This document shows positions 9,159 through 17,539 of a DNA stretch of 64,000 nt, in pieces. The DNA is from Mycolicibacterium celeriflavum (GTDB lineage Bacteria; Actinomycetota; Actinomycetes; Mycobacteriales; Mycobacteriaceae). The stretch is from the NCBI RefSeq assembly GCF_010731795.1, contig NZ_AP022591.1, positions 496,001-560,000 on the forward strand, in the 5' to 3' direction. The notes beneath the pieces were generated by a model, which worked only from the letters and a program-made list of their open reading frames with translations, was not told the DNA's origin and ran no database searches. The translations under genes and the position numbers were made by a program. Every line of letters begins with the position of its first letter. Position 1 is the stretch's first letter.

Positions 9159-12100
9159 ATGGTCACCCGCACGGCGTGCTCCTACTGCGGCGTAGGCTGC
9201 GGCATCGAGGTGCACACAACGACCGACCGCGAGACCGGCAGACCAGTCATCGCGCGAGTGGCCGGAGACAAGTTGCACCCGGCCAACTTCGGCAGATTGT
9301 GCACCAAGGGCGCCACGCACGCCGAGATGATGCGCGCCGACGACGGCCGGTTGACATCGGCGTTCCTGCGGCCCACCCGGGACGAGGAACTGGTCCCCAT
9401 GCCCGTCGACGACGCGGTCGCCGAGGCGGGCCGGCGGCTGCGAGCCATCGTCGACGAGCACGGTCCCGACGCCGTCGCGCTCTATGTATCGGGCCAGATG
9501 TCCATCGAGGCCCAATATCTGGCGACCAAACTGGCCAAGGGCTTTCTGCGCACCGTGCACATCGAGTCGAACTCACGACTGTGCATGGCGAGCGCGGGCA
9601 CCGGCTTCAAGCAGTCGTTGGGCGCCGACGGCCCGCCGGGTTCCTACAGCGACTTCGACTGCACCGACCTGTTTTTCGTCATCGGCTCCAACATGGCCGA
9701 CTGCCACCCGATTCTGTACCTGCGGATGGCCGACCGGCTCAAGGCCGGTGCCAAGCTGATCGTCGTCGACCCCCGCCGCACCACCACCGCCGAACGCGCC
9801 GACTTGTTCCTCCAGATCAGACCCGGCACCGACCTGGCACTGCTCAACGGCCTGCTCCACTTGCTGGTTGAAAGCGGAGACATCGACCGCGATTTCATCA
9901 AAGAGCACACCGACGGCTGGGACGCCATGCCGACGTTTCTCGCCGATTACACCCCTGACCGGGTTGCCGCCGTCACCGGCCTCGCCGAGGCCGACATCCG
10001 GACGGCCGCAAGGATGATCGCCGAGGCGGGGGAGTGGCTGAGTTGCTGGACGATGGGGCTCAACCAAAGCACCCACGGCACGTGGAACACCAACGCGATC
10101 TGCAACCTGCACCTGGCCACCGGCGCGATCTGCCGACCGGGCAGCGGGCCGATGTCGCTGACCGGGCAGCCCAACGCGATGGGCGGACGCGAAATGGGCT
10201 ACATGGGACCGGGATTGCCCGGCCAGCGCTCGGTGACCTCGGCGGAAGACCGTGCGTTCGTCGAGGAGCAGTGGAACTTGGCACCCGGCACGATCCGTTC
10301 CGACGTGGGCCCCGGCACCATCGACATGTTCCGTCAGCTCGCCGACGGCGATGTCAAGGCATGCTGGATCATCTGCACCAATCCCGTTGCCACGGTTGCC
10401 AACCGGTCGACCGTCATCGCCGGGCTGGAGGCGGCCGATCTGGTCATCACCCAGGACGCCTACCGCACCACGGCGACCAACACCTACGCCGACATCGTGC
10501 TGCCCGCCGCGCTGTGGGCGGAGTCCGACGCGGTGATGGTCAACTCCGAACGCAACCTGACGTTGCTGCAACAGTCCATTCCGGCGGCGGGTCAGGCCCG
10601 CCCGGACTGGCAGTTGATCTGTCAGGTGGCCGCGCACATGGGGTTCGGCGAGCACTTCTCCTACACCTCCAGCGAACAGATCTTCGACGAGATCCGGCGG
10701 TTCTGGAATCCGAAGACGGGATACGACCTGCGCGGCATCAGCTATGCGCGGCTACGACAGACACCGGTGCAGTGGCCCGCCCCGCAGGACGACGAGGCGG
10801 ACCGGCATCCCGTCCGCTACCTCAACGACGGCGTCAGCCAGGAGTACTTCGTCGACGAGCACGGACACGCTCCGCGCCTCGCGTTCGCGACGCCGTCGCG
10901 CCGCGCGGTCTTCTACGCGCGTCCGCACATGGACCCCCGGGAACTGCCCGATGACGACTATCCGTTGGTTCTCAACACCGGTCGGCTGCAACATCAATGG
11001 CACACCATGACCAAGACGGGTTTGGTCGACTCCCTCAACAAGCTCGACTCCGGGCCGTTCGTCGAGATCCACCCCGACGATGCGCTGACGCTCGGCATCG
11101 ACGATGGTCAGCGCGTCGAGGTCACGTCGCGGCGCGGACGAGCGGTGCTGCCCGCAGTCGTCACCGACCGGGTGCAACCGGGAAGTTGTTTCGCGCCGTT
11201 CCACTGGAACGACGACCACGGCGTGAATCTCACCATCAACGCGCTGACCAACGACGCCGTCGATCCCGACTCGCTGCAGCCGGAGTTCAAAGCCTGCGCG
11301 GTCAACCTGCTGCCGGTCGCTTCGCCGACGCTCACCGAACATGAAACGCTCTATGTCGCAGGGTTTTTCAGCGGCCTGGCCGAGGGTCATTCCGATGTGC
11401 CGACGCTGCCCGATGCCGCGCCGCTGAGCGCCGAGGCGCGGCAGTGGATCAACACTCTGCTCGCCACGCAGTCGCGCCATCCGTCCGAGGACCCGATCGT
11501 GCGGCCGCACTCGGGCGACGGTCCTCTCGTGCTGTGGGCCTCTCAGACCGGAACCGCGCAGGACTTCGCGGCGCGGCTGGCCGACCGGCTCGACGGGGCG
11601 CAGCTGGTGAACATGAACGACATGGCGCCCGCCGACCTGGCCGCGGCTCACGACGTGGTGGTCGTCACCAGCACCTTCGGCGACGGTGAGCCGCCCGACA
11701 ACGGTGCCGGCTTCTGGCACCGCCTCGAGGGCGCGGAGGCCCCCGTGCTGGTGGGTGTGCGGTACGCGGTGCTCGGCATCGGCGACCGGTCCTACGACAA
11801 CTTCTGCGGGCACGCCAAGGCGCTCGACGCCAAACTGGCCGACCTCGGCGCCACCCGGTTGCTCGACCGCGCCGAGTGCGAAGCCTACGAGGACGAGCCA
11901 ATGCAGCGATGGGCCGACGACCTGACCGCGTTGCTCAATCCCGGCATCACGCCCTCGCCACCTGCCGGAAGTGTCTCGATCCTCGCGCGCCCCGCCACTG
12001 TCGCGCAGCCGTTCACCCGCGCGCGGCCCATCGTCGCGCCGCTGTCGAGGAACGCGGTCCTGACCGGGTCGGCATCGCGGAAAGAAGTGCGCCAGTTGGG

Positions 12101-13109
12101 CTTCGACATCTCTCAGCACGAGATCAGCTACGCCGCGGGCGATTCACTGGGAGTGTGCCCCACCAACGACCCCGCGGTCGTCGATGCGTGGCTGGCGGCC
12201 ACCGGAATGCCGGGTCAACACGCGATCGAGGTGGACGGCACCGAACACTCGCTGCGTGATGCGCTGCTGTCGCACTACGACTTCTGCCGAGTCACACCAG
12301 ACCTGCTGCGCTTCATCGCCGAACACAGCCGCGACGCCAAATCCTTGCTGGCTCCCAAAGCCAAGCTCGACAAGTGGCTGCGGGGCCGCAACGGCCTCGA
12401 CCTGGTCCAGGAGTTCGTCGTGCACGCCGACCCGGACGAATGGCGCGAGGTGCTGGTGCGGCTGACGCCGCGCAGCTATTCGATTTCGTCGAGCCCGCTG
12501 GTCAGTCCACACGAGGTGCAGTTGACGGTGTCGGTGGTGCGCTACCGCAGCGTCCACGGTGGCCGGCGGGGTGGGGTCTGCTCGACGTTCCTCGCCGATC
12601 GCGCGTCGTCGGCACCGGTCTTTCTGCAACGCTCGCCGCACTTCCGCCCGCCGGAGGACGGCTCGATCCCGATGATCATGGTCGGGCCGGGTACGGGGGT
12701 GGCGCCGTTCCGCGGGTTCCTGCAGGAACGACGCGCACTCGGCCACCGCGGCCCCAACTGGTTGTTCTTCGGTGACCAGCACCGCAGCCAGAACTACTAC
12801 TACCGCGACGATTTCGAGGACATGGCGCGCGACGGCCTCCTGGACCGGTTGGACCTCGCATTCTCCCGCGACCAGAAATCGCGGGTGTACGTCCAGCACA
12901 GGATGCTCGACCGCGGCGCCGATATCTGGCGCTGGCTCGACGACGGGGCGCACTTCTACGTCTGCGGTGATGCCACCCGCATGGCCCGCGACGTCGACGC
13001 CGCACTGACCACGATCATCGAGAGACACGGCGGCATGTCGCACGAGCAGGCCCATGACTACAAACGCGAACTGGTCGGGACCAAACGCTACGTGCGGGAC
13101 GTGTACTGA
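9159..13109 (+). CDS. Nitrate reductase fused to flavodoxin/FAD/NAD(P)H reductase
   Basis: A single 1316-aa polypeptide. Residues 1-760 form a molybdopterin (bis-MGD) oxidoreductase. It starts with a 4Fe-4S motif (Cys7, Cys10, Cys14, Cys48: CSYCGVGC and LCTKG) and continues with the NasA/NarB-type core. From about residue 788 a flavodoxin (FMN) domain begins (LWASQTGTAQDFAARLA). It is followed by an FAD-binding domain with RSYSISSSP (about 1104) and an NAD(P)H site GPGTGVAPFRGFLQERR (about 1175), ending in an aromatic VY. The C-terminal half resembles CysJ/cytochrome P450 reductase and would pass electrons from NAD(P)H to the Mo centre in cis, reducing nitrate to nitrite in the cytoplasm. The architecture is known in mycobacterial annotations as a bifunctional nitrate reductase/sulfite reductase flavoprotein. 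Confidence 0.94.
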   Translation: MVTRTACSYCGVGCGIEVHTTTDRETGRPVIARVAGDKLHPANFGRLCTKGATHAEMMRADDGRLTSAFLRPTRDEELVPMPVDDAVAEAGRRLRAIVDEHGPDAVALYVSGQMSIEAQYLATKLAKGFLRTVHIESNSRLCMASAGTGFKQSLGADGPPGSYSDFDCTDLFFVIGSNMADCHPILYLRMADRLKAGAKLIVVDPRRTTTAERADLFLQIRPGTDLALLNGLLHLLVESGDIDRDFIKEHTDGWDAMPTFLADYTPDRVAAVTGLAEADIRTAARMIAEAGEWLSCWTMGLNQSTHGTWNTNAICNLHLATGAICRPGSGPMSLTGQPNAMGGREMGYMGPGLPGQRSVTSAEDRAFVEEQWNLAPGTIRSDVGPGTIDMFRQLADGDVKACWIICTNPVATVANRSTVIAGLEAADLVITQDAYRTTATNTYADIVLPAALWAESDAVMVNSERNLTLLQQSIPAAGQARPDWQLICQVAAHMGFGEHFSYTSSEQIFDEIRRFWNPKTGYDLRGISYARLRQTPVQWPAPQDDEADRHPVRYLNDGVSQEYFVDEHGHAPRLAFATPSRRAVFYARPHMDPRELPDDDYPLVLNTGRLQHQWHTMTKTGLVDSLNKLDSGPFVEIHPDDALTLGIDDGQRVEVTSRRGRAVLPAVVTDRVQPGSCFAPFHWNDDHGVNLTINALTNDAVDPDSLQPEFKACAVNLLPVASPTLTEHETLYVAGFFSGLAEGHSDVPTLPDAAPLSAEARQWINTLLATQSRHPSEDPIVRPHSGDGPLVLWASQTGTAQDFAARLADRLDGAQLVNMNDMAPADLAAAHDVVVVTSTFGDGEPPDNGAGFWHRLEGAEAPVLVGVRYAVLGIGDRSYDNFCGHAKALDAKLADLGATRLLDRAECEAYEDEPMQRWADDLTALLNPGITPSPPAGSVSILARPATVAQPFTRARPIVAPLSRNAVLTGSASRKEVRQLGFDISQHEISYAAGDSLGVCPTNDPAVVDAWLAATGMPGQHAIEVDGTEHSLRDALLSHYDFCRVTPDLLRFIAEHSRDAKSLLAPKAKLDKWLRGRNGLDLVQEFVVHADPDEWREVLVRLTPRSYSISSSPLVSPHEVQLTVSVVRYRSVHGGRRGGVCSTFLADRASSAPVFLQRSPHFRPPEDGSIPMIMVGPGTGVAPFRGFLQERRALGHRGPNWLFFGDQHRSQNYYYRDDFEDMARDGLLDRLDLAFSRDQKSRVYVQHRMLDRGADIWRWLDDGAHFYVCGDATRMARDVDAALTTIIERHGGMSHEQAHDYKRELVGTKRYVRDVY

Positions 13110-13124
13110 ACCGAGGTCAAAGCG

Positions 13125-13143
13125 GTGTCCGAGGGGGGACTTG
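13125..13143. repeat. attL: left 19-bp core repeat of the tRNA-Leu island
   Basis: Identical over 19 bp to 34823-34841. The bases before it (13124) and after it (13144) differ from those at the right copy, so the identity is confined to the core. The 25 bp to its right, starting gccacttgcgacacgggt, is closely copied again after the repeat at 16994 (20 of 25 bases). That is expected of integrase arm sequence carried by the element rather than by the host. Confidence 0.82.
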
Positions 13144-13382
13144 GCCACTTGCGACACGGGTCGAGGTCTTCGAGTTGGGTCGTTGACCAGCTAGTTTTCT
13201 GACGGACCAATGACATGGGCTGGCAAGTGGTCGTGGCTTTGAGGGAGCTGCCGTGACCAAAAAACAAGCAAACCGACTCTGGATAGCCCGGGGAGGATTT
13301 CGCGGCGACGTGGGCCCGTGAGTGAAATGGACAATGGAAAATATGGGCGAGAGTTTGTCCGGGCGTGTGTCTACACTGACCC

Positions 13383-14561
13383 ATGGTGACTGAGAACGTT
13401 TGTTCGAAGAAGAAGTGGGAGACTCCCGATGACCAGGGTCGTCTCCTCGATCCCCGTCAGTTCCCAGAGTTGAATGCGATGTTCTACAACGCTGACCCGT
13501 CTGAGTTCATCAAGATGCGCTTCAGGGTGCTGTCCCTCATGGCCGTGCCCGATCCTTTTCTAGCGCCGGCGTTCGCGGTCGATCGACAGATCGCTTCCGT
13601 CAGGTTCGGCGGAGGAGAAGTTCCACCGCCTGACGTGCGGATGAGATACCTGCGCACCGAAACTGTTGCAATCGTGCACCATGCGTCCGAAGCGTTGCTG
13701 CGTCTGTATTTCGCGCATCTCGACCACCCAGAATGTCCATGGTTGGGCATGTCGACGTCGACCGACTTCGCGAAGTTCAAGGAGCGGGTTGGCAATACAT
13801 TGAAGGCAGGCTTCAACAGAGAAGACATTGCCCTGCTGTTCCTCGGCGGCTCAGACCCTGCCGGCGCCACTATAAATGTTTCCCAGGAGGAGTTCGACGG
13901 CACGATCGACGCGATGGAGTTCTTGTTGGAGGACTCGGCGGATCGATTCCTCAGCGACTCATTCCTCTATAACGCTGTAAAGCACGGGTTGACCGCCATT
14001 GATCTCGATGACGAGTCGGCACAGATGGTGTGGACGAGCCATGATGGCAAGAGCGTTCCGATGCACAAGGGTCCGGCGCACGTGTATCTCCATCAGAAGC
14101 TTCATCCGACCGCGAAGGTATCCGAGGGGCAATGGTTCGTCAGCATTGACAATCCCAATCCAGAACGAGACCTCACGGTCACATACTTGATCACGCAGGC
14201 CATCGATTCGCTCTGGGCGGTGGCGCGGCGTCGGTACCTCGGACAGCCTGGCGCTATTTGGTGCATCAAGATTGGTTCCGTAGAGATGGCTATCTATGGG
14301 CCGGTGGAGCGCGCAGGGAACCTGTTGCGGCGAATGTCGTCCGAGTTGATCAAGACCAAGCCCGATGGCGACGTTGATGGAACGAATCATCACATCGCTG
14401 TGCACAACATTCCAGAAGAATGGAACCCAGAGGACGAAGAGCATCAGCCTGGCATGCGTGAGGTTGAACTTCCTCTCCGGCCGCAGGACGTGCATACACC
14501 GTCGTCGAGCCAGCTGGCCTATCTGCCTTTCGTGCCCAAGGGATTCCAGCAGGGGCGATAG
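13383..14561 (+). CDS. Unknown 392-aa protein of the left island unit
   Basis: A 392-aa soluble protein that I do not recognise. No signal peptide or membrane segment is seen. Notable stretches are a helical SEALLRLYFAHLDHPECPWLG (residues about 104-124), a FLYNAVKHGL motif (about residue 202) reminiscent of the helices of HEPN-like proteins but without a full RxxxxH, and a beta-rich C-terminal half. A TACACT -10-like hexamer ends 5 bp before the ATG (GTG 13386 is the second codon), suggesting leaderless transcription. Codon use looks less GC-biased than in the flanking core genes. It is convergent with the HEPN gene and shares the 3.9-kb att-flanked unit with it, so a joint function is possible. 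Confidence 0.75.
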   Translation: MVTENVCSKKKWETPDDQGRLLDPRQFPELNAMFYNADPSEFIKMRFRVLSLMAVPDPFLAPAFAVDRQIASVRFGGGEVPPPDVRMRYLRTETVAIVHHASEALLRLYFAHLDHPECPWLGMSTSTDFAKFKERVGNTLKAGFNREDIALLFLGGSDPAGATINVSQEEFDGTIDAMEFLLEDSADRFLSDSFLYNAVKHGLTAIDLDDESAQMVWTSHDGKSVPMHKGPAHVYLHQKLHPTAKVSEGQWFVSIDNPNPERDLTVTYLITQAIDSLWAVARRRYLGQPGAIWCIKIGSVEMAIYGPVERAGNLLRRMSSELIKTKPDGDVDGTNHHIAVHNIPEEWNPEDEEHQPGMREVELPLRPQDVHTPSSSQLAYLPFVPKGFQQGR

Positions 14562-14986
14562 CGAATCCACTTGATGCAGGGCGGATTGGTCGTCGAATAG
14601 GCGCATCTATGTTCGGTGCCGCCCACGCCGACCAGATCAAGATGCCCATGCTGCCGCAGTGAACGAGCGCGAATTACGTTGTCAACAATTGCCTTTCGCG
14701 ATTTCGGGCCGTGTGCGATCAGTGCTTGTTTTCTGGATCGGTTGTTAAGGGGGGCTAGTTTTGCGCACCAGCGGTCGGGGTTCGAAACCCTCCGTGCCCA
14801 CAAGATTTGTGCAGTTCAATGCCGCTTTGTCTGCGTACTTGCGCGCGGTGCCGGTCGCCTGATTAGGGCCAATTTGCCACCAAGTTGACAACCGCTGGAC
14901 GGTGGTTCGTGTCGGGTAGTGAGTCGCCTGAACCGGTGGCCTCGGCGATCAATGCCGTGGAGTCGCGGATTCGGGTGTTTTTGGGG
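14562..14986. other. Intergenic space between the two convergent left-unit genes
   Basis: About 425 bp without a credible gene. Short ORFs on both strands lack ribosome binding sites and domain-like sequence. The one feature is at 14771-14800. There, a T-arm-like stretch (cgggg, loop ttcgaaa, ccctc) is followed by an acceptor-like cgtgccca, resembling the 3' end of a tRNA, but no matching 5' half is found upstream. It may be a fossil of another attachment site. Confidence 0.5.
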
Positions 14987-16588
14987 CTAGTGCGCCGTAT
15001 GTTCGAGAAGGTCGAGCAGGCCACCGTCGACGTCGGTGGTGGTGGGGCCGAGGTAGTCAACGCGGGCTTCTGCGATGGCTGAGAGTTGGATCGGTTGAAC
15101 GCCGAAGTTCAGCTCCGCGTGGACAATTCGATCGATTCCCGCTCCGATCAGCGGTGTTATGGTCTCGGAAATAGAGTGCAGGTTTGCGCCGCGGATCTGT
15201 CCGCCGTGAACAATCATGTTGCGCTTCCGGTACAGACGTGTGAACTCTCGGGTGAGTATTTCGGTGATGTTGGTTATCTCCTGTCGAGGGTTGCGCAGAG
15301 CAGGTCTAACACGTTGTAGGGCAAGGTTGTCTGTCGCATTGCTTAGTGCGAGGTCGGGTCTGGTGCAAGCCAGCTTCTGAAAGTACTTGGCCCGCTCAAG
15401 GTTGGTTGGGCATTCGGCGATTGCTATGGCAGCGGCATCGTCGTTCTCTGCGCTGTATGTCTTTGCCAGCCCGGTGAATTCGGCTCTCATCAAGCTGGCG
15501 GCGATGATCAGCGAGAATCGTCGCGCGGCGACGATGTCATCGGCGTCAGCTGGCCCGACCAGTAATGATTCGACCGCTGACCATCCGCTCATCACTGCGA
15601 TGTGGGGTGCCGCGGTCTGGAGGGGTTCAACCAGCGCGAGTGTATTCGCGAGGTAGTCTGCGGTTTCCAAGTCTTGCAGTCGGCCCAGACGTTCGAACGA
15701 CGTGAGGTTGATCATTCGGTTGGTCGATAGGGTGGGGAACCCGCTGTGCTTCTCCATCGACCACATCGTGGAGCAGATGCCGACGGAATTGCGGCTGCCG
15801 AGCTGAAACTTTGTCCTGACGTGAGCAATGACATCGCGGGCGGCATCGGCGGCGGCATTCACGTCGTGGGCACTAGTGTGTACGAGGAAAGAACCTTGGT
15901 GCCGTACTGGTTTCGCGTCCGGCGCGTGGGCGCGCTTCCACGTCGCCGTCTCACTTGACGTCAACCATCCACGGGCAGTACTCGAGTTGATTTCGAACGG
16001 GGGATTCTTGTCCACGCGGACACAGAAGGTATAGGTCTTCTCAGGGGCCTTGAGTCGTCGATCTGCTTCCCTGAGCAGGTCGCCGGGAGTGACGATTTGG
16101 TCCTTGGACTGAACGTCGCGAAGCCAACTGTAGAGGCTGTTCTTGTGCATGCCTGCGCCAAGAATGTGGCCCGTAATACGTCGCGCCGCACCTTCGGTGT
16201 CGACGGGTCGATTGTGCGGCGGATTATCAAGCGCTTCAGCCCAGTTGGTGAGGTAGGCCCCATTCATCTCTTCAAGATGGTGGCGCAGCGCGATCCATGC
16301 GTGACTCGTCTCATCTGTATCCGGCTTGATCTCCTTCGCCACGGCTTCGATGCACTTCCCGAAGTCGGCGATCCCGTGATCAGTTCGGAGTGCACTCATC
16401 AAATGCTTGCGCCGCTCGGCGATGGCGAGTTCGCGCGCACCGGGGCGGGCGCCGTCCATGAGGAACTCCTGTGCTAATTCCATCGTCCCGCCACGCCACA
16501 ATCGGCGATGCCACGGTGCTCGGGTCGATGCAATCTCCATCACGCGGTCGATGAAGCCGGCCAGCTTCGAGGTCTCGACGATAGGCAC
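14987..16588 (-). CDS. HEPN-domain protein, candidate abortive-infection RNase
   Basis: 533 aa from the GTG at 16588. That start is favoured because a TAGCGT -10 hexamer (16601-16596) ends exactly 7 bases before it, the mycobacterial leaderless pattern. The frame stays open upstream to 16714, but that extension would run through a strong hairpin terminator. The C-terminal third resembles the Apea-like HEPN fold: GWSAVESLL, then RLYRKRNMIVHGG, which contains the HEPN RNase signature R-x4-H (RNMIVH), then a helix with IDRIVHAEL. The central region (YTFCVRVDKNPPF to IAHVRTKFQLG) looks like the N-terminal module seen in large actinobacterial HEPN proteins. HEPN proteins often act as RNases in phage defence or toxin systems; the function here is inferred. 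Confidence 0.72.
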   Translation of the reverse strand: MPIVETSKLAGFIDRVMEIASTRAPWHRRLWRGGTMELAQEFLMDGARPGARELAIAERRKHLMSALRTDHGIADFGKCIEAVAKEIKPDTDETSHAWIALRHHLEEMNGAYLTNWAEALDNPPHNRPVDTEGAARRITGHILGAGMHKNSLYSWLRDVQSKDQIVTPGDLLREADRRLKAPEKTYTFCVRVDKNPPFEINSSTARGWLTSSETATWKRAHAPDAKPVRHQGSFLVHTSAHDVNAAADAARDVIAHVRTKFQLGSRNSVGICSTMWSMEKHSGFPTLSTNRMINLTSFERLGRLQDLETADYLANTLALVEPLQTAAPHIAVMSGWSAVESLLVGPADADDIVAARRFSLIIAASLMRAEFTGLAKTYSAENDDAAAIAIAECPTNLERAKYFQKLACTRPDLALSNATDNLALQRVRPALRNPRQEITNITEILTREFTRLYRKRNMIVHGGQIRGANLHSISETITPLIGAGIDRIVHAELNFGVQPIQLSAIAEARVDYLGPTTTDVDGGLLDLLEHTAH

Positions 16589-16606
16589 TCGTGGTACGCT
16601 ACAGAC

Positions 16607-16702
16607 GTAAATGGGCTTCATCGACGCGCGTGCGTGTCCATAAGCCCATTCTTCCTTCAAGGAAGCAGGCGCCCCGCTGACATGGCGGGGCGCCTCTTTT
16701 TT
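16607..16702 (+). ncRNA. Candidate structured small RNA divergent from the HEPN gene
   Basis: Three stem-loops lie almost end to end. H1 pairs 16610-16618 with 16642-16650 (9 bp) and has an inner 6-bp stem 623-628/633-638. H2 pairs 16651-16655 with 16661-16665. H3 pairs 16667-16677 with 16685-16695 (11 bp, GC-rich) and is followed by CTTTTTT. A TACGCT -10-like hexamer at 16595-16600 would start transcription near 16607. The array lies beside the likely HEPN start, and the two promoters overlap back to back. No coding potential is seen. Pairing is read by eye; transcription is not proven. Confidence 0.5.
16667..16702 (+). terminator. Rho-independent terminator of the candidate small RNA
   Basis: An 11-bp perfect stem (16667-16677 with 16685-16695) with a 7-base loop is followed by a six-T tract at 16697-16702. 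The T tract is on the + strand, so it ends rightward transcripts. On the minus strand the stem has no U tract. Confidence 0.75.
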
Positions 16703-17101
16703 GTTTGTCGGCAAGCGGCGGTCTCCAACTTAACCACTTTGTTTCTAGCGCTGGTGCACTCGATCGACCAGCTCCCTGGCGGGGGTAGGAATTACGCCCG
16801 GCAGCGATCACCGCGACGAGCACATCGAGGAACAGCCAGCGGGCACGTCGGCGACGTCGGTGTTCACGACGGGATAGCCAAAATTCCGTGGTCATGTGTC
16901 GGTGAACGCCGAGCTCTCTCGGCGTCAGCGAATACGAAAATCCTCTCCGACACAGGTCGAGGCGGATTTTATATTCACATAGCTAACTCAAACGTGTCCG
17001 AGGGGGACTTGGCCATCTGCGACACGGGTTGAGACCTGGCGAATCGGTACCTGATCGTCGTCCGTGCCGGGGTTGACTCACTCTACTGTCGGGCGGTCGG
17101 G
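16703..17101. other. Intergenic stretch holding the island-internal att-like repeat
   Basis: About 400 bp with no supported gene. Short ORFs here lack start signals and domain character. The notable content is the att-like repeat at 16994-17038. An A+T-rich run (ggattttatattcacatagc) precedes it and may be part of an integrase-binding or promoter region. Confidence 0.45.
16994..17038. repeat. Third att-like repeat with arm sequence, inside the island
   Basis: It reads gtgtccgagggggacttg, one G shorter than the 19-bp core. It is followed by gccatctgcgacacgggt, matching 20 of 25 bases of the arm that follows the 13125 copy. Core plus arm match over about 44 bp, so it is a genuine relative of the left island end and not chance. 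The simplest reading is that two related elements inserted at the same tRNA-Leu one after the other, with this copy as the junction. Confidence 0.72.
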
Positions 17102-17536
17102 CTAGGGGTCGAGTTGGGCGGGGGCGACTCGGCACCCGGCGGCTTGGGCTCCGGTGTGCAGGCGTCGGTCCCAAACGCCGACGATCAGGCCGGGGTCGCC
17201 GACAGCCAACGCGCTGGCCAGATGGACAGCGTCGGCTCCGCGCAAGGCGTGGGTTCGGGCGAGGTGGCCGGCGTGCTGTTCAACCGTCGCGGTGAGTTCG
17301 ACTGGGCGGGTGGCGGCCCAGAAGTCCTCCCAGTCACGCTCGACGTTGGCGAGCTCGGATTCGGTTAGGTCGTGATTGCGGGCCGCTGCAGCGAGTGCGG
17401 CACGGACTTCGGGGTAGGCCAGACGGCTGGCCAATGCGGCGTCGCAGCCGTCCCATAACGCGGCCGCGAGCGGACTCCCCGTCTCACTGGTGAGAAGTTT
17501 GACGAAGGCGCTGGCGTCGAAGTAGACGAGCGGCAC
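17102..17536 (-). CDS. vapC: VapC-type PIN-domain toxin
   Basis: A 144-aa PIN-domain protein. The four acidic positions of the fold are visible: Asp7 in YFDASAFVKLL, Glu in YPEVRAAL, Asp in GADAVHLASAL and Asp in VWDRRLHTGA. VapC toxins are Mg-dependent RNases that cleave tRNA or rRNA and are neutralised by the VapB partner encoded just upstream (3-bp gap). The gene lies immediately inside the right unit of the island. Toxin-antitoxin modules commonly stabilise such elements. The RNA target cannot be predicted from sequence. Confidence 0.9.
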   Translation of the reverse strand: MPLVYFDASAFVKLLTSETGSPLAAALWDGCDAALASRLAYPEVRAALAAAARNHDLTESELANVERDWEDFWAATRPVELTATVEQHAGHLARTHALRGADAVHLASALAVGDPGLIVGVWDRRLHTGAQAAGCRVAPAQLDP

Positions 17537-17539
17537 CGG

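Noticed and set aside
10752..12119. 455-codon minus-strand frame
   Set aside because: Antisense shadow of the nitrate reductase fusion gene; composition is Arg/Gly/Val-rich with no family resemblance.
14740..14812. Complete tRNA gene
   Set aside because: Only a T-arm-like and acceptor-like 3' part is visible; no D arm, anticodon arm or matching 5' acceptor strand is found upstream.
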